The notes beneath the pieces were generated by a model that worked only from the letters and a program-made list of their open reading frames with translations, searched no databases and was not told the origin of the DNA. A program made the position numbers and the translations under genes. From NCBI GenBank assembly GCA_035532735.1, contig DATKQM010000007.1, positions 1-29,800 on the forward strand: 29,800 nucleotides of DNA. The letters are read 5' to 3'. Positions 15,059-22,778 of this stretch are shown one piece after another. This DNA is from Chersky-840 sp035532735. GTDB taxonomy: Bacteria; Actinomycetota; Acidimicrobiia; Acidimicrobiales; UBA8190. Every line of letters starts with the position of its first letter. The first letter of the stretch is position 1.

Positions 15059-15076
15059 ACTAGAACGCGTTCCGCT
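15059..15076. promoter_or_regulatory. KstR/TetR-like palindrome TAGAACGCGTTCCG
   Basis: The core GAACGCGTTC is a perfect 10-bp palindrome at 15063-15072. The surrounding 14-mer (15061-15074) agrees at 7 of the 8 fixed positions with the mycobacterial KstR operator pattern TnnAACnnGTTnnA. It lies in a locally AT-rich stretch (TTAATAACTAG) about 190 bp before the binding-protein gene. A TetR-family repressor site is likely; KstR itself (sterol regulon) is only a suggestion, and no such regulator gene is in the window. Confidence 0.4.
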
Positions 15077-15141
15077 TCGGCTCGCGTGTGATCGGGCTCG
15101 GCCCAGCATCGGGGATGCCGTGGGTGCGGGGCGCGCCGGCC

Positions 15142-15193
15142 TTGACAGGGCCACATGGCAAGCTGGTTGTGCGACTCCGGGGAAGAGTCGCAC
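15142..15193 (+). promoter_or_regulatory. TTGACA box and 9-bp perfect palindrome before the Liv genes
   Basis: A perfect -35 TTGACA is at 15142-15147; the -10 at the right distance is poor (GGTTGT). Immediately after it, GTGCGACTC (15169-15177), a 7-nt spacer and GAGTCGCAC (15185-15193) form a perfect 9-bp inverted repeat. It would cover the transcription start, so it may be an operator or a 5'-leader hairpin controlling the transporter operon. Confidence 0.5.
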
Positions 15194-15250
15194 GGTGAGG
15201 ATCGGGACACAGAGGGGGGCCTTGTGAACGCGAACGGAGGCAGCGTGCGA

Positions 15251-16597
15251 ATGCGACCGCGCCGTCGACGCCTGGCCGGCCGATTTTCGCCACGTGTCGG
15301 GCTCGCAGTCACACTCTCCGTGTGTGTCATCGTTCTCGTGGCCTGCTCGTCGAAGACCGGGAACAACGCCACCACGACGACTCAGGCCTCGAGCCCCACA
15401 GGTGGGTCCCGGTCGTCGGGGACGTCGGGCAGCTCGCCCGGGGTCACCGCCACCTCGGTCACGGTGGGCCAGGTCGACGACTTGTCGTCACCGATCCCAG
15501 GGTTGTTCAAAGGGGCCGAGGACGGCACCAAGGCCTACTTCGCGTATATCAACAACAACGGTGGGGTCAACGGTCGGAGGCTGATCCTCGACGCCCAGGA
15601 CAGCACCTTCCAAGGCGGCCAAGTCGCTACGGCCACCGGCACCCAGATCCGCAACGACTTTGCCCTCGTCGGTGGGTTCTCACTCCTCGACTCGGCCGAG
15701 AAGCCCCTCATCGACCTGGCCCGGGTCCCCGACGTCGGGTTCTCGTTGAGCCCGGGGCTCTCGACTGACCCGTATCTCTACAGCCCGCTGCCCAATCCCG
15801 AGAATTACTACCCGCTCAACCTCTTCAAGTACCTGAAGAAGACGTATCCACAGGCCGTGAAGAAGGTCGGGATCATCTGGGAGAACGCCACCGCTTCGAC
15901 GACGGCGGCCGAGACCGCCGTCGAGGCCGCCATGAAGGCGGCCGGGATGCAGGTCGTCTACGACCACGGCGTGGGGCCCTTCGACACCAACTTCCTGCCC
16001 GACATCATCGCCATGAAAAACAAGGGCGTGAAGATGTTCTTCTCGACCGAGCTGCCGGACAACTATGCGGCCACACTGGCGAAGCAGTTCCAGCAGCAGA
16101 ACTTCAAGGCGATCAACATCGAGGGTGCGGCCTACTCGGCGCAGCTATTGAAGCTGGCCGGTAGCGCGGCCAACAACATGTACATCGAGCAGGGTTATGC
16201 GTTGTACCTCGGCCAGGACGCCAAGACCGTGCCTGCGGTGGGACTGTTCAACAAGTGGATGAACAAGGTCGATTCCAAGCCCAACTTCGAGATCGAGGCG
16301 GTCTACGGCTGGGCGTCGGCAATGCTCTTCGCCCAGGCGCTGCAGGGTGCCGGCAACCCGCCCACGCGGTCGGGTCTTGTCGCCGCCCTGAACAAGATCA
16401 CGTTCTTCGATGCCGGTGGTCTCGTCCCGCCCAGCAATCCGGCCGGGGCCATTCCGTCGGGATGCTTCTTGTTAGCTCAGGTACAGAACGGCAAGATCAA
16501 GCGGGTGGCACCCACGCCGACCACGGGGTTCTACTGCGGCTCGAACAGCTTTCTCAAGGAGCCCGGCTATACCGCGATGATTCGGCCGACGTCGTAG
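15251..16597 (+). CDS. Liv/HAAT-type substrate-binding lipoprotein
   Basis: From ATG 15251 the product is 448 residues. It has an Arg-rich N-region (MRPRRRRLAG), a hydrophobic core and lipobox LVAC (Cys 32), then a Thr/Ser/Gly-rich linker to about residue 70. The mature domain begins VTVGQVDDLSSPIPG and contains GAEDGTKAYFAYINNNGGVNGRRL, the hallmark of Peripla_BP_6 (LivJ/LivK-like) proteins. It binds an amino acid, amide, urea or small organic acid outside the membrane and hands it to the LivHM channel. A GGAGG at 15236-15240 serves this ATG (10 bp) or GTG 15245 (4 bp); GTG 15224 has its own G-rich site. It leads the operon, 67 bp before the permease. Confidence 0.93.
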   Translation: MRPRRRRLAGRFSPRVGLAVTLSVCVIVLVACSSKTGNNATTTTQASSPTGGSRSSGTSGSSPGVTATSVTVGQVDDLSSPIPGLFKGAEDGTKAYFAYINNNGGVNGRRLILDAQDSTFQGGQVATATGTQIRNDFALVGGFSLLDSAEKPLIDLARVPDVGFSLSPGLSTDPYLYSPLPNPENYYPLNLFKYLKKTYPQAVKKVGIIWENATASTTAAETAVEAAMKAAGMQVVYDHGVGPFDTNFLPDIIAMKNKGVKMFFSTELPDNYAATLAKQFQQQNFKAINIEGAAYSAQLLKLAGSAANNMYIEQGYALYLGQDAKTVPAVGLFNKWMNKVDSKPNFEIEAVYGWASAMLFAQALQGAGNPPTRSGLVAALNKITFFDAGGLVPPSNPAGAIPSGCFLLAQVQNGKIKRVAPTPTTGFYCGSNSFLKEPGYTAMIRPTS

Positions 16598-16664
16598 GGC
16601 AGCAGATGGACGATCGCTGTAACACCCGACCCTCGGGCAGTCGCTCGCAGGAGCTCGTCGTTCG

Positions 16665-18608
16665 GTGACCGAGTTTCTCAGCTTCCTCATCGCCGGCCTG
16701 GTCTTCGGCGCCATCTACGCTGTGAGCGCCAGCGGTCTCGTGGTCACGTACAACACGACGGGAATCTTCAACTTCGCCCACGGCGCCATGGGCATGGTCA
16801 TGGCCTATCTGTTCTGGCAGTTGTGGCAGGGCTGGGGACTGTCCGAACCACTGTCCATCGTCATTGTCCTGTTCGTGGCGGCCCCCGTGCTCGGGGTCGT
16901 GGTGGAACGGGTCGTCATGCGCCCTCTCTACGGTGCAGCCACGAGCATCCGGCTGGCGGTCACCTTGGGCCTGCTCCTCGTGCTCGTCGCCGCCGCCGGT
17001 GCCATCTGGAGCCCAACCGCCAACTCGTACAACACCCCTGAGCTCTTCAGTGGCAACCCCGTCTCACTGGCGGGCATCACGCTGTCGTGGGAGCAGCTCA
17101 TCACCGTGGGAGTGGCCATCGCCGTGGCGATCTTCCTACGGGTATTCTTCCGTCGTACCCGGACCGGTGTGGCCATGCGCGCCGTGGTCGACGACCCGAG
17201 CCTGGCGTCACTGTCTGGGGCACCGTCGGGGCGGATATCGGCCTACGCCTGGATGATCGGCGTCATGTTCGCCGGGCTCGGCGGCATCCTCCTCGCGCCG
17301 AGCGTGCAGGGGATGAATATCCAGACGCTCACCCAGCTCGTGATCTACGGGTATGCCGCCGCCGTGGTGGGCCGGTTGCGGAGCCTGCCCATGACCTTCC
17401 TCGGCGCCATGATCCTGGGTGTGGCCAATGCCATGGCTATCGGCTACGCACCGCAAAGCATTGTGAATGACGTCGACGCGGCGCTGCCCATGGCCATGTT
17501 GTTCCTGGCGCTGCTCCTCATCCCCGAGGTACGCATCGCCATCGGCCGAGTGGTGCGTGTCCGGCCCCCGCGCGTTGCCAGCGCCAGGACGACGGTGATC
17601 GGGGGCCTGGCCGTGGTTATCGTGGTCATCCTTCTCGGTGCCGTGCTGACCGGGAACAGTCTCTTCACGATGGGCAACGCCTTGGCGCTGTCGCTTCTGG
17701 CATTGAGTCTCGTACCCCTCTCGGGGTACGCGGGTCAGGTCTCGCTGTGTCAGTTCACGTTCCTGGGCATCGGGGCCGTGACGATGCACGCAGTCGACGG
17801 CGGCAGCTCGATCCTGGGCTTGCTGGCGGCGGTGGGCGTCTGCGCGGGGGTCGGTGCGGTGCTCGCCCTTCCGGTGCTGCGCCTGCGGGGCCTTTACCTG
17901 GCGCTCGCCACCTTGGCGTTCGCGGTCTTGATGGACAACGTCTTTTTCCAATCGAGCTCCATCATGGGGGTCGGCGGCACGGTGCAGGTCGGTCGCCCCA
18001 ATATCTTCGGCATGCGCTTCGCCACCGATCGTGCTTTCGATGTGTTCCTCGCTGTCGTGTTGGCCCTTTGCATGATCGGCGTGGGGGCCCTTCGCCGAGG
18101 GCCCTTCGGTCGGCGACTCGTCGGCATGAACGACTCACCGGCTGCCTGCAGTACCGTCGGACTGAGCCTCACCATCACAAAGCTCATCGTGTTCGCGTTC
18201 TCGGCTGGGCTAGCCGGGCTGGCCGGCGCGCTCTACGGTGGCATCGGCACCGTGGTCGGAGCCCAGCAGTTCAACTTCCTCTTCAGCATCGCCATCTTCG
18301 TGGGGCTCACACTGGCAGGCGTCAACTTGCTCACGGGCGCGGTGCTCGCCGGGGTGTTCATCGCAGTCGGCCCTGTCATCGGTGCGCACATCCCGCAGGT
18401 ACCCAACCTCACCCAGCTGCTCATCGGCTTCGGTGTGGTCACCATCGGCCGCAACCCCAACGGCATCGGCAAGTTCTATGCCGAGGTCACGGATTTCTGG
18501 AACCGACGACAAGGACGGGGTGCGCCGATCGTCGACCAGTTGGACACCGGGCTCGAGCCCGCCCCAGCCCTGGGGATGGTCGGGACGGAGGTCCGTTCCG
18601 TTGGCTGA
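16665..18608 (+). CDS. Fused Liv-type permease (LivH-LivM)
   Basis: The single 647-residue chain joins two normally separate channel subunits. Residues 1 to about 295 are LivH-like: GLVFGAIYAVSASGLVVTYN, FNFAHGAMGM and RTGVAMRAVVDDP with the following cytosolic loop. Residues about 310-610 are LivM-like: LSLVPLSGYAGQVSLCQFTF, RLRGLYLALATLAF and GRRLVGMNDSPAACSTVGL, then the terminal helices. The start is GTG 16665. Together the two halves can form the heterodimeric inner-membrane pore from one polypeptide. Its TGA at 18606-18608 lies inside the start region of the ATPase gene (TTG 18601), so the two are translationally coupled. Confidence 0.92.
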   Translation: MTEFLSFLIAGLVFGAIYAVSASGLVVTYNTTGIFNFAHGAMGMVMAYLFWQLWQGWGLSEPLSIVIVLFVAAPVLGVVVERVVMRPLYGAATSIRLAVTLGLLLVLVAAAGAIWSPTANSYNTPELFSGNPVSLAGITLSWEQLITVGVAIAVAIFLRVFFRRTRTGVAMRAVVDDPSLASLSGAPSGRISAYAWMIGVMFAGLGGILLAPSVQGMNIQTLTQLVIYGYAAAVVGRLRSLPMTFLGAMILGVANAMAIGYAPQSIVNDVDAALPMAMLFLALLLIPEVRIAIGRVVRVRPPRVASARTTVIGGLAVVIVVILLGAVLTGNSLFTMGNALALSLLALSLVPLSGYAGQVSLCQFTFLGIGAVTMHAVDGGSSILGLLAAVGVCAGVGAVLALPVLRLRGLYLALATLAFAVLMDNVFFQSSSIMGVGGTVQVGRPNIFGMRFATDRAFDVFLAVVLALCMIGVGALRRGPFGRRLVGMNDSPAACSTVGLSLTITKLIVFAFSAGLAGLAGALYGGIGTVVGAQQFNFLFSIAIFVGLTLAGVNLLTGAVLAGVFIAVGPVIGAHIPQVPNLTQLLIGFGVVTIGRNPNGIGKFYAEVTDFWNRRQGRGAPIVDQLDTGLEPAPALGMVGTEVRSVG

Positions 18609-20160
18609 GCTCGCCGTCGAGGAGATCTCCGTTCGATTCGGGGGACTCCAGGCCCTCCACGATGTCAATCTCGAAGTTCATGCCGGGGCGGTGAACGGTC
18701 TGATCGGTCCCAACGGAGCCGGGAAGACGACCCTGTTCAACGTGATCACCGGGCTGCAGCCTCCGACGCAGGGTCGGGTGCGACTCGGTGGTGTCGACGT
18801 CACCCGCGTCTCTCCCCATCAACGGGCTCGACTCGGGATCGCTCGCACCTTCCAACGACTCGAGCTCTTCGGAACCCTCACCGCGCGCGAGAACGTGCAG
18901 ATGGCCGCGGAGACGAGACGACGCCGTTCCACCGGCGCCAGCTCGCGCACAGAAGCGGACATCATCCTCGCCCACGTCGGGTTGTCCCACGTCGCCGACG
19001 AGCCGACCGATCTGCTTCCCACCGGCCTGGCGCGCCTGGTCGAGCTCGGTCGGGCCCTCGCCACCGGCCCGTCGGTGCTCCTCGTCGACGAGCCGAGCTC
19101 CGGGTTGAATCAGGAAGAGACCGTCGAGCTGGGTCGAGTCCTCGTGGACCTTGCCCACCGGGGTATCGCCGTCTTGCTGGTCGAGCACGACATGAGTCTC
19201 GTGATGAACATCTGCCACTACGTGAGCGTCCTCGACTACGGCGCCGTCATCGCGCATGGCGATCCCGCCAGCGTGCAGGCCGACCCTGCGGTCCAGGCCG
19301 CGTACCTGGGTGCCGCCGAAGAGGCTCCCCCTCCCGAGCAGTCGTCGCCCGTGTTCGTGGGCTCGCCGGGCAATGCAGCTCGTCCGTCCACCGTCGGCGC
19401 CGACAAGAAGATGATCACCTTCCCCCGACAGCCCGCAGTGGTGTCGGGCCCACCCATGTTGTCGATCACCGATGTCAGCGCCGCCTACGGCCGCATCGAG
19501 GTGGTCCACAAGGTGTCGCTTGAGGTACCGGAAGGGTCGGTCTACGCGCTGCTGGGCCCGAACGGCGCCGGCAAGTCCACATTGCTCAAGGTGGCGAGCG
19601 GCCGGATGCCGGCCACGACGGGCACCGTGTCCTTCGACGGTGAAGAGATCCGCCGGCCCGTGCCCGACCGGTTGGCGCGCCGGGGCCTCTGTGCGGTGCC
19701 CGAGGGTCGCGCTGTCTTCCCCAACCTGACCGTCGCCGAGAACCTCCTCATGTACAGCTACCGCAGCAGGGCGACGAAGGTCTCGGACCTCGAGGAGCAG
19801 AGCTACGCCCGGTTCCCCGTCCTCGGCGAACGGCGCCGACAGTTGGCGGGGAGGCTTTCGGGAGGCGAGCAGCAGATGCTGGCCTTGGCCCGGGCCCTGT
19901 TCACGAACCCCCGCATGTTGCTCCTGGACGAGATCTCGATGGGCCTGGCACCGCTCGTCGTGGCCGAGCTCTACGAGCTCGTGGCCCAAGCCGTGGCCCA
20001 AGAAGGCATCACGATCCTGCTCGTCGAGCAGTTTGCCCAGACGGCCTTGGCCATCGCCGACCGAGCCGGAGTCATGGTGAACGGTCGAATGGTGCGAACG
20101 GGCACCCCGGCCGAAGTCGGCGATCACCTGTTGGACACCTACATGGGCGAGGCGGGCTGA
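18601..20160 (+). CDS. Fused Liv-type ATPase (LivG-LivF)
   Basis: From TTG 18601 (GGAGG 9 bp upstream, overlapping the permease stop) the product is 519 residues with two ABC domains. Domain 1 (about 1-245, LivG-like) has Walker A GPNGAGKTT, Walker B VLLVDEPSSGL and switch His VEHD, but its signature reads LPTGLARLVELGRAL instead of LSxGQxR. A 40-residue Pro/Ser-rich linker follows. Domain 2 starts at residue 286 (MLSITDVSAAYGRIEVVH), with Walker A GPNGAGKST, signature LSGGEQQ, Walker B MLLLDEISMGL and VEQF as in LivF. The pair hydrolyses ATP to drive the importer. The 121-codon open extension upstream is antisense-like noise within the permease. Confidence 0.93.
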   Translation: MAELAVEEISVRFGGLQALHDVNLEVHAGAVNGLIGPNGAGKTTLFNVITGLQPPTQGRVRLGGVDVTRVSPHQRARLGIARTFQRLELFGTLTARENVQMAAETRRRRSTGASSRTEADIILAHVGLSHVADEPTDLLPTGLARLVELGRALATGPSVLLVDEPSSGLNQEETVELGRVLVDLAHRGIAVLLVEHDMSLVMNICHYVSVLDYGAVIAHGDPASVQADPAVQAAYLGAAEEAPPPEQSSPVFVGSPGNAARPSTVGADKKMITFPRQPAVVSGPPMLSITDVSAAYGRIEVVHKVSLEVPEGSVYALLGPNGAGKSTLLKVASGRMPATTGTVSFDGEEIRRPVPDRLARRGLCAVPEGRAVFPNLTVAENLLMYSYRSRATKVSDLEEQSYARFPVLGERRRQLAGRLSGGEQQMLALARALFTNPRMLLLDEISMGLAPLVVAELYELVAQAVAQEGITILLVEQFAQTALAIADRAGVMVNGRMVRTGTPAEVGDHLLDTYMGEAG

Positions 20161-20163
20161 GCC

Positions 20164-21033
20164 CTACGCCTCGGCGGCGACGAGCTCCTCGCTCTCCTTC
20201 CACAACCTCTGCGCCGCCTCATCGCTCTGGGCGATCTTCGACGGCTTGCGGGCTTGGTTCTTCACGAAGTACTGACCCGTCACCCCTGCGACATCGGGGG
20301 ATGACGCCAGGTAGATCGACGTCCGCGCTCCCTGCTCGGCACTGAGAATGAAGGGCTTGATGACCTTGAGCCCGAAGGCGAGCACGCCCGAGGAATCGCC
20401 GTCTCGGCCGTACCCCGTCGCCACCGTGCCAGGGTGCAGGCAGTTCACCGTGACCCCGGTGTCCTCGAGTCTGCGGGCCAGCTCGGTCGTGAAATAGATG
20501 TTGGCGAGCTTCGACTTGGAGTAGACCTGCATGCCGCTGTAGCCGCGGGTGGACTGGAGGTCGTCGAAGTCGAGGCCCTTTCCGGCCCCTTTGTGCGCCG
20601 TCGAGGCGACGTTCACGATGCGGGCCGGTGCGCTGTCCTTGATCCGTTGGAGCAGGAGCTCGGTGAGGACGAACGGCCCAAGGTGGTTGACCCCGAAGGT
20701 CGCTTCGAATCCGTCCTCGGTTTCGCGCCGGTCTGACAGCACCAACCCCGCGTTGTTCACCAGGACGTCGATCCGGTCGCACGTCGCCAAGATGGCGGCC
20801 GCCCCTTCTCTGATCGAGGCGATGCTGGCCAGGTCGAAGACGACGAGATCCACTTCTCCGGTTCCCGACCGGGCCCGGAGGTCGGCCAGAGCGGCCTCGC
20901 CGCGACCGCGGTCGCGGGCGGTGATCAGGGTCTTCGCCCCGGCCTTGGTCAGGGCAGCCGCCGTCTCGAGACCGATCCCCGAATTCCCACCGGTGACGAT
21001 CACGGTCTTGCCCGTCATGTCGGCGACGTCCAT
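20164..21033 (-). CDS. Short-chain dehydrogenase/reductase
   Basis: From ATG 21033 the protein is 289 residues. It has TGGNSGIG (14-21), NNAG (93-96), Ser 144 and YSKSK with Tyr 171 and Lys 175, the complete classical SDR set. The ATARDRGRGEAAL segment after strand 2 suggests NADP(H). The overall layout matches retinol-dehydrogenase-like/WWOX-type SDRs (FGVNHLGPFVLT, LHPGTVATG). GGAGG lies 9 bp before ATG 21033 but directly abuts the alternative ATG 21042, so 21033 is chosen. Its stop is 3 bp from the stop of the convergent LivGF gene, leaving no room for a terminator. Confidence 0.93.
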   Translation of the reverse strand: MDVADMTGKTVIVTGGNSGIGLETAAALTKAGAKTLITARDRGRGEAALADLRARSGTGEVDLVVFDLASIASIREGAAAILATCDRIDVLVNNAGLVLSDRRETEDGFEATFGVNHLGPFVLTELLLQRIKDSAPARIVNVASTAHKGAGKGLDFDDLQSTRGYSGMQVYSKSKLANIYFTTELARRLEDTGVTVNCLHPGTVATGYGRDGDSSGVLAFGLKVIKPFILSAEQGARTSIYLASSPDVAGVTGQYFVKNQARKPSKIAQSDEAAQRLWKESEELVAAEA

Positions 21034-21185
21034 CGATCCCATCCTCCAATGTCGTGCCGGGGAGCCGGTCTTCGCCCGTGGGCGGTCCCCCTAGGTTGCC
21101 ATCCGGACCGTCGGGCTGCTTGGGGGTGCCCGGACCCCGCCCGTCGTCGCCCTCGAGACTCCCGACCCCTGTACGGTGACGAGCC
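21034..21185. promoter_or_regulatory. Divergent promoter region of SDR and amidohydrolase
   Basis: The 152 bp between divergent starts include the SDR ribosome site and GC-rich partial inverted repeats, for example CGGTC (about 21084) against GACCG (about 21107). I see no clear consensus promoter. Confidence 0.3.
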
Positions 21186-22055
21186 GTGCCGATGCCAACC
21201 GACGTCGGGGTGGTCGACTGCATGATCGGGTTCCCGAGCGGGCGCGCCGCCCGTCGTTTCGACTTCCTCAAGCCGCAACTGCGCGACGAGGAGAGCGCGT
21301 CCTCGAAATCCCCGATCGCCTACATGTTCAAAGGCGACCCCAACGCCATCTCCGAGGATGACGACCCAGTGGCAGTGACCTTGGCGGAGATGGACCGGTT
21401 CGGAATCGCCATCGGACTGGTGGGACTGGCGGGATCGGTCGTGGACCGTGCGCTTTCTGAGCACCCCGACCGGTTCAAGGCGAACCTCGAGGCGTTGGAC
21501 CCCAACGACATCACCGGGGCGGTGCGCCGTATCCGTCAGGCTCATGCCCAGTACGACATCAAGGCCGTGACGACCTTTCCGGCGGGTTGCAACCCCCAGG
21601 TCCCGGTCAGTGACCGCCGGTACTACCCCGTCTACCAGGCGTGCATCGACCTCGATCTCCCCATCGTCGTCAACGCCGGTATCGCCGGCCCCCGGGTGCC
21701 CTCGGCCTGCCAAGATGTCATGCATTTCGACCAGGTCTGCTACGACTTCCCCGAGCTGCGCATCGTCATGCGACACGGGGCCGAGCCTTGGGAGGACCTT
21801 GCGGTCAAGCTGATGCTCAAGTGGCCCGGCCTTCACTACATGACGAGCGCGTTCGCACCGAAGTACTACCCGAAGGCGATCATCGATTACGCCAACACGC
21901 GCGGCGCGGACAAGATCCTGTACGCGGGGTACTACCCCATGGCGCTCACCTTGGAGCGGATCTTCTCGGAGTTGGCCGATGTCCCGCTGCGCGATCGGGT
22001 GTGGCCGAAGTTCCTGCGCGAGAACGCCATGCGGGTGTTCAAGCTCGACGACTGA
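21186..22055 (+). CDS. Amidohydrolase-2 (PF04909-like) TIM-barrel protein
   Basis: The 289-residue product starts at GTG 21186; ATG 21192 is an alternative. Its first strand reads DVGVVDCMIGFPSG, where active members have DxHxH. The barrel then shows GIAIGLVG, HPDRFKANLEALDP, YPVYQACIDLDLPIVVNAGIAGPR, ELRIVMRHGAEPWEDLAVKL and KILYAGYYPMAL, the normal order of PF04909 strands, with a late G-Y-Y where HG.D is expected. Such proteins are hydrolases or decarboxylases. The missing HxH pair suggests a changed metal site or a non-metal role. This variant recurs, to my recollection, in actinobacterial lipid-degradation loci. It is divergent from the SDR. Confidence 0.8.
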   Translation: MPMPTDVGVVDCMIGFPSGRAARRFDFLKPQLRDEESASSKSPIAYMFKGDPNAISEDDDPVAVTLAEMDRFGIAIGLVGLAGSVVDRALSEHPDRFKANLEALDPNDITGAVRRIRQAHAQYDIKAVTTFPAGCNPQVPVSDRRYYPVYQACIDLDLPIVVNAGIAGPRVPSACQDVMHFDQVCYDFPELRIVMRHGAEPWEDLAVKLMLKWPGLHYMTSAFAPKYYPKAIIDYANTRGADKILYAGYYPMALTLERIFSELADVPLRDRVWPKFLRENAMRVFKLDD

Positions 22056-22068
22056 CCGCTCATGCGCT

Positions 22069-22087
22069 CGGGGCCTGCTCGGCCCCG
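22069..22087. terminator. Bidirectional hairpin between convergent genes
   Basis: CGGGGCC (22069-22075), loop TGCTC and GGCCCCG (22081-22087) form a perfect 7-bp G/C stem in the 33-bp gap between the amidohydrolase stop and the stop of the convergent DinB-like gene. Confidence 0.5.
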
Positions 22088-22088
22088 C

Positions 22089-22778
22089 TCAGCCTGAGAT
22101 GCCGCTGAAGTAGTTCCCCGGGCGCGACTCCCATCCCGCCAGGTCGAGCGCTCCCGGTGCCGGGGCTCGGCCGGTGAGCCATGCCAGGAGCCTCCGTCGT
22201 TCGGCTGCATCAGCGAGACGACCCGGGACCGTGGCCAGCGTGAGCTGGAGTTCGCGACCTACGTAGCCCTCGGGCCAGTCTGTGGGTTCGTACCCCGTTC
22301 CCATGTCGACGTGGTGAATCTCGACCTCGCGCCAGCGGAAGTAGGGCATGGCCCGACACGGCCATGGTCGACCATGCGAGAGCCCCTTGCCGTCCCAGGA
22401 CTGCGGTGTCATCGCCACCCAGGCCGCCTCGAGCTCGGTGATCGATCGCAACGTGTCGTCCAACAGCGCCGCGGCGCTGCGTCGGGCGCCGGCCTCGATG
22501 TTCTTCGCACGCTCCTCTCGACCGCCGGCATACTGCTCGACAGCCTCGCCCTGGCACGCCGCGGTGAGCATTCGCGTATGAGAGTCGGCGTTGCGGGCCA
22601 GATGCGTCATGACGTGTCCGACCGTCCAGCTGTCCAGTCGGCTCGGACGTCGAACAGCCGCATCGTCGAGGTCGGAAAGGGTGCTGACCAAGACGTCGTG
22701 CGAGGCGCGGCACCCGCTCAGGACCGCCTCGAGCTCGGCCTGGACCTCTTCGGCGGAGTGGGCCTGTTCACCCGCCAT
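22089..22778 (-). CDS. Maleylpyruvate isomerase-family (mycothiol-dependent DinB-like) protein
   Basis: From ATG 22778 the product is 229 residues. The N-terminal four-helix region has LDSWTVGHVMTHLARNADSH and the later YFRWREVEIHHVDMG. The His residues of these segments form the metal site of the MDMPI_N/DinB-2 fold. The C-terminal half (PEGYVGRELQLTLATVPGR to the end) matches the second domain of such enzymes. Known members use mycothiol as cofactor or transfer it, so the host probably makes mycothiol. The start codon overlaps the valS stop by one base (TGATG), so it is translated from the valS message. The specific reaction is unknown. Confidence 0.85.
   Translation of the reverse strand: MAGEQAHSAEEVQAELEAVLSGCRASHDVLVSTLSDLDDAAVRRPSRLDSWTVGHVMTHLARNADSHTRMLTAACQGEAVEQYAGGREERAKNIEAGARRSAAALLDDTLRSITELEAAWVAMTPQSWDGKGLSHGRPWPCRAMPYFRWREVEIHHVDMGTGYEPTDWPEGYVGRELQLTLATVPGRLADAAERRRLLAWLTGRAPAPGALDLAGWESRPGNYFSGISG

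Noticed and set aside
18487..20127. 546-codon minus-strand frame opposite the fused LivGF gene
   Set aside because: It is His/Arg/Gly-rich without family features and antisense to a clear ATPase; it is a composition artefact.
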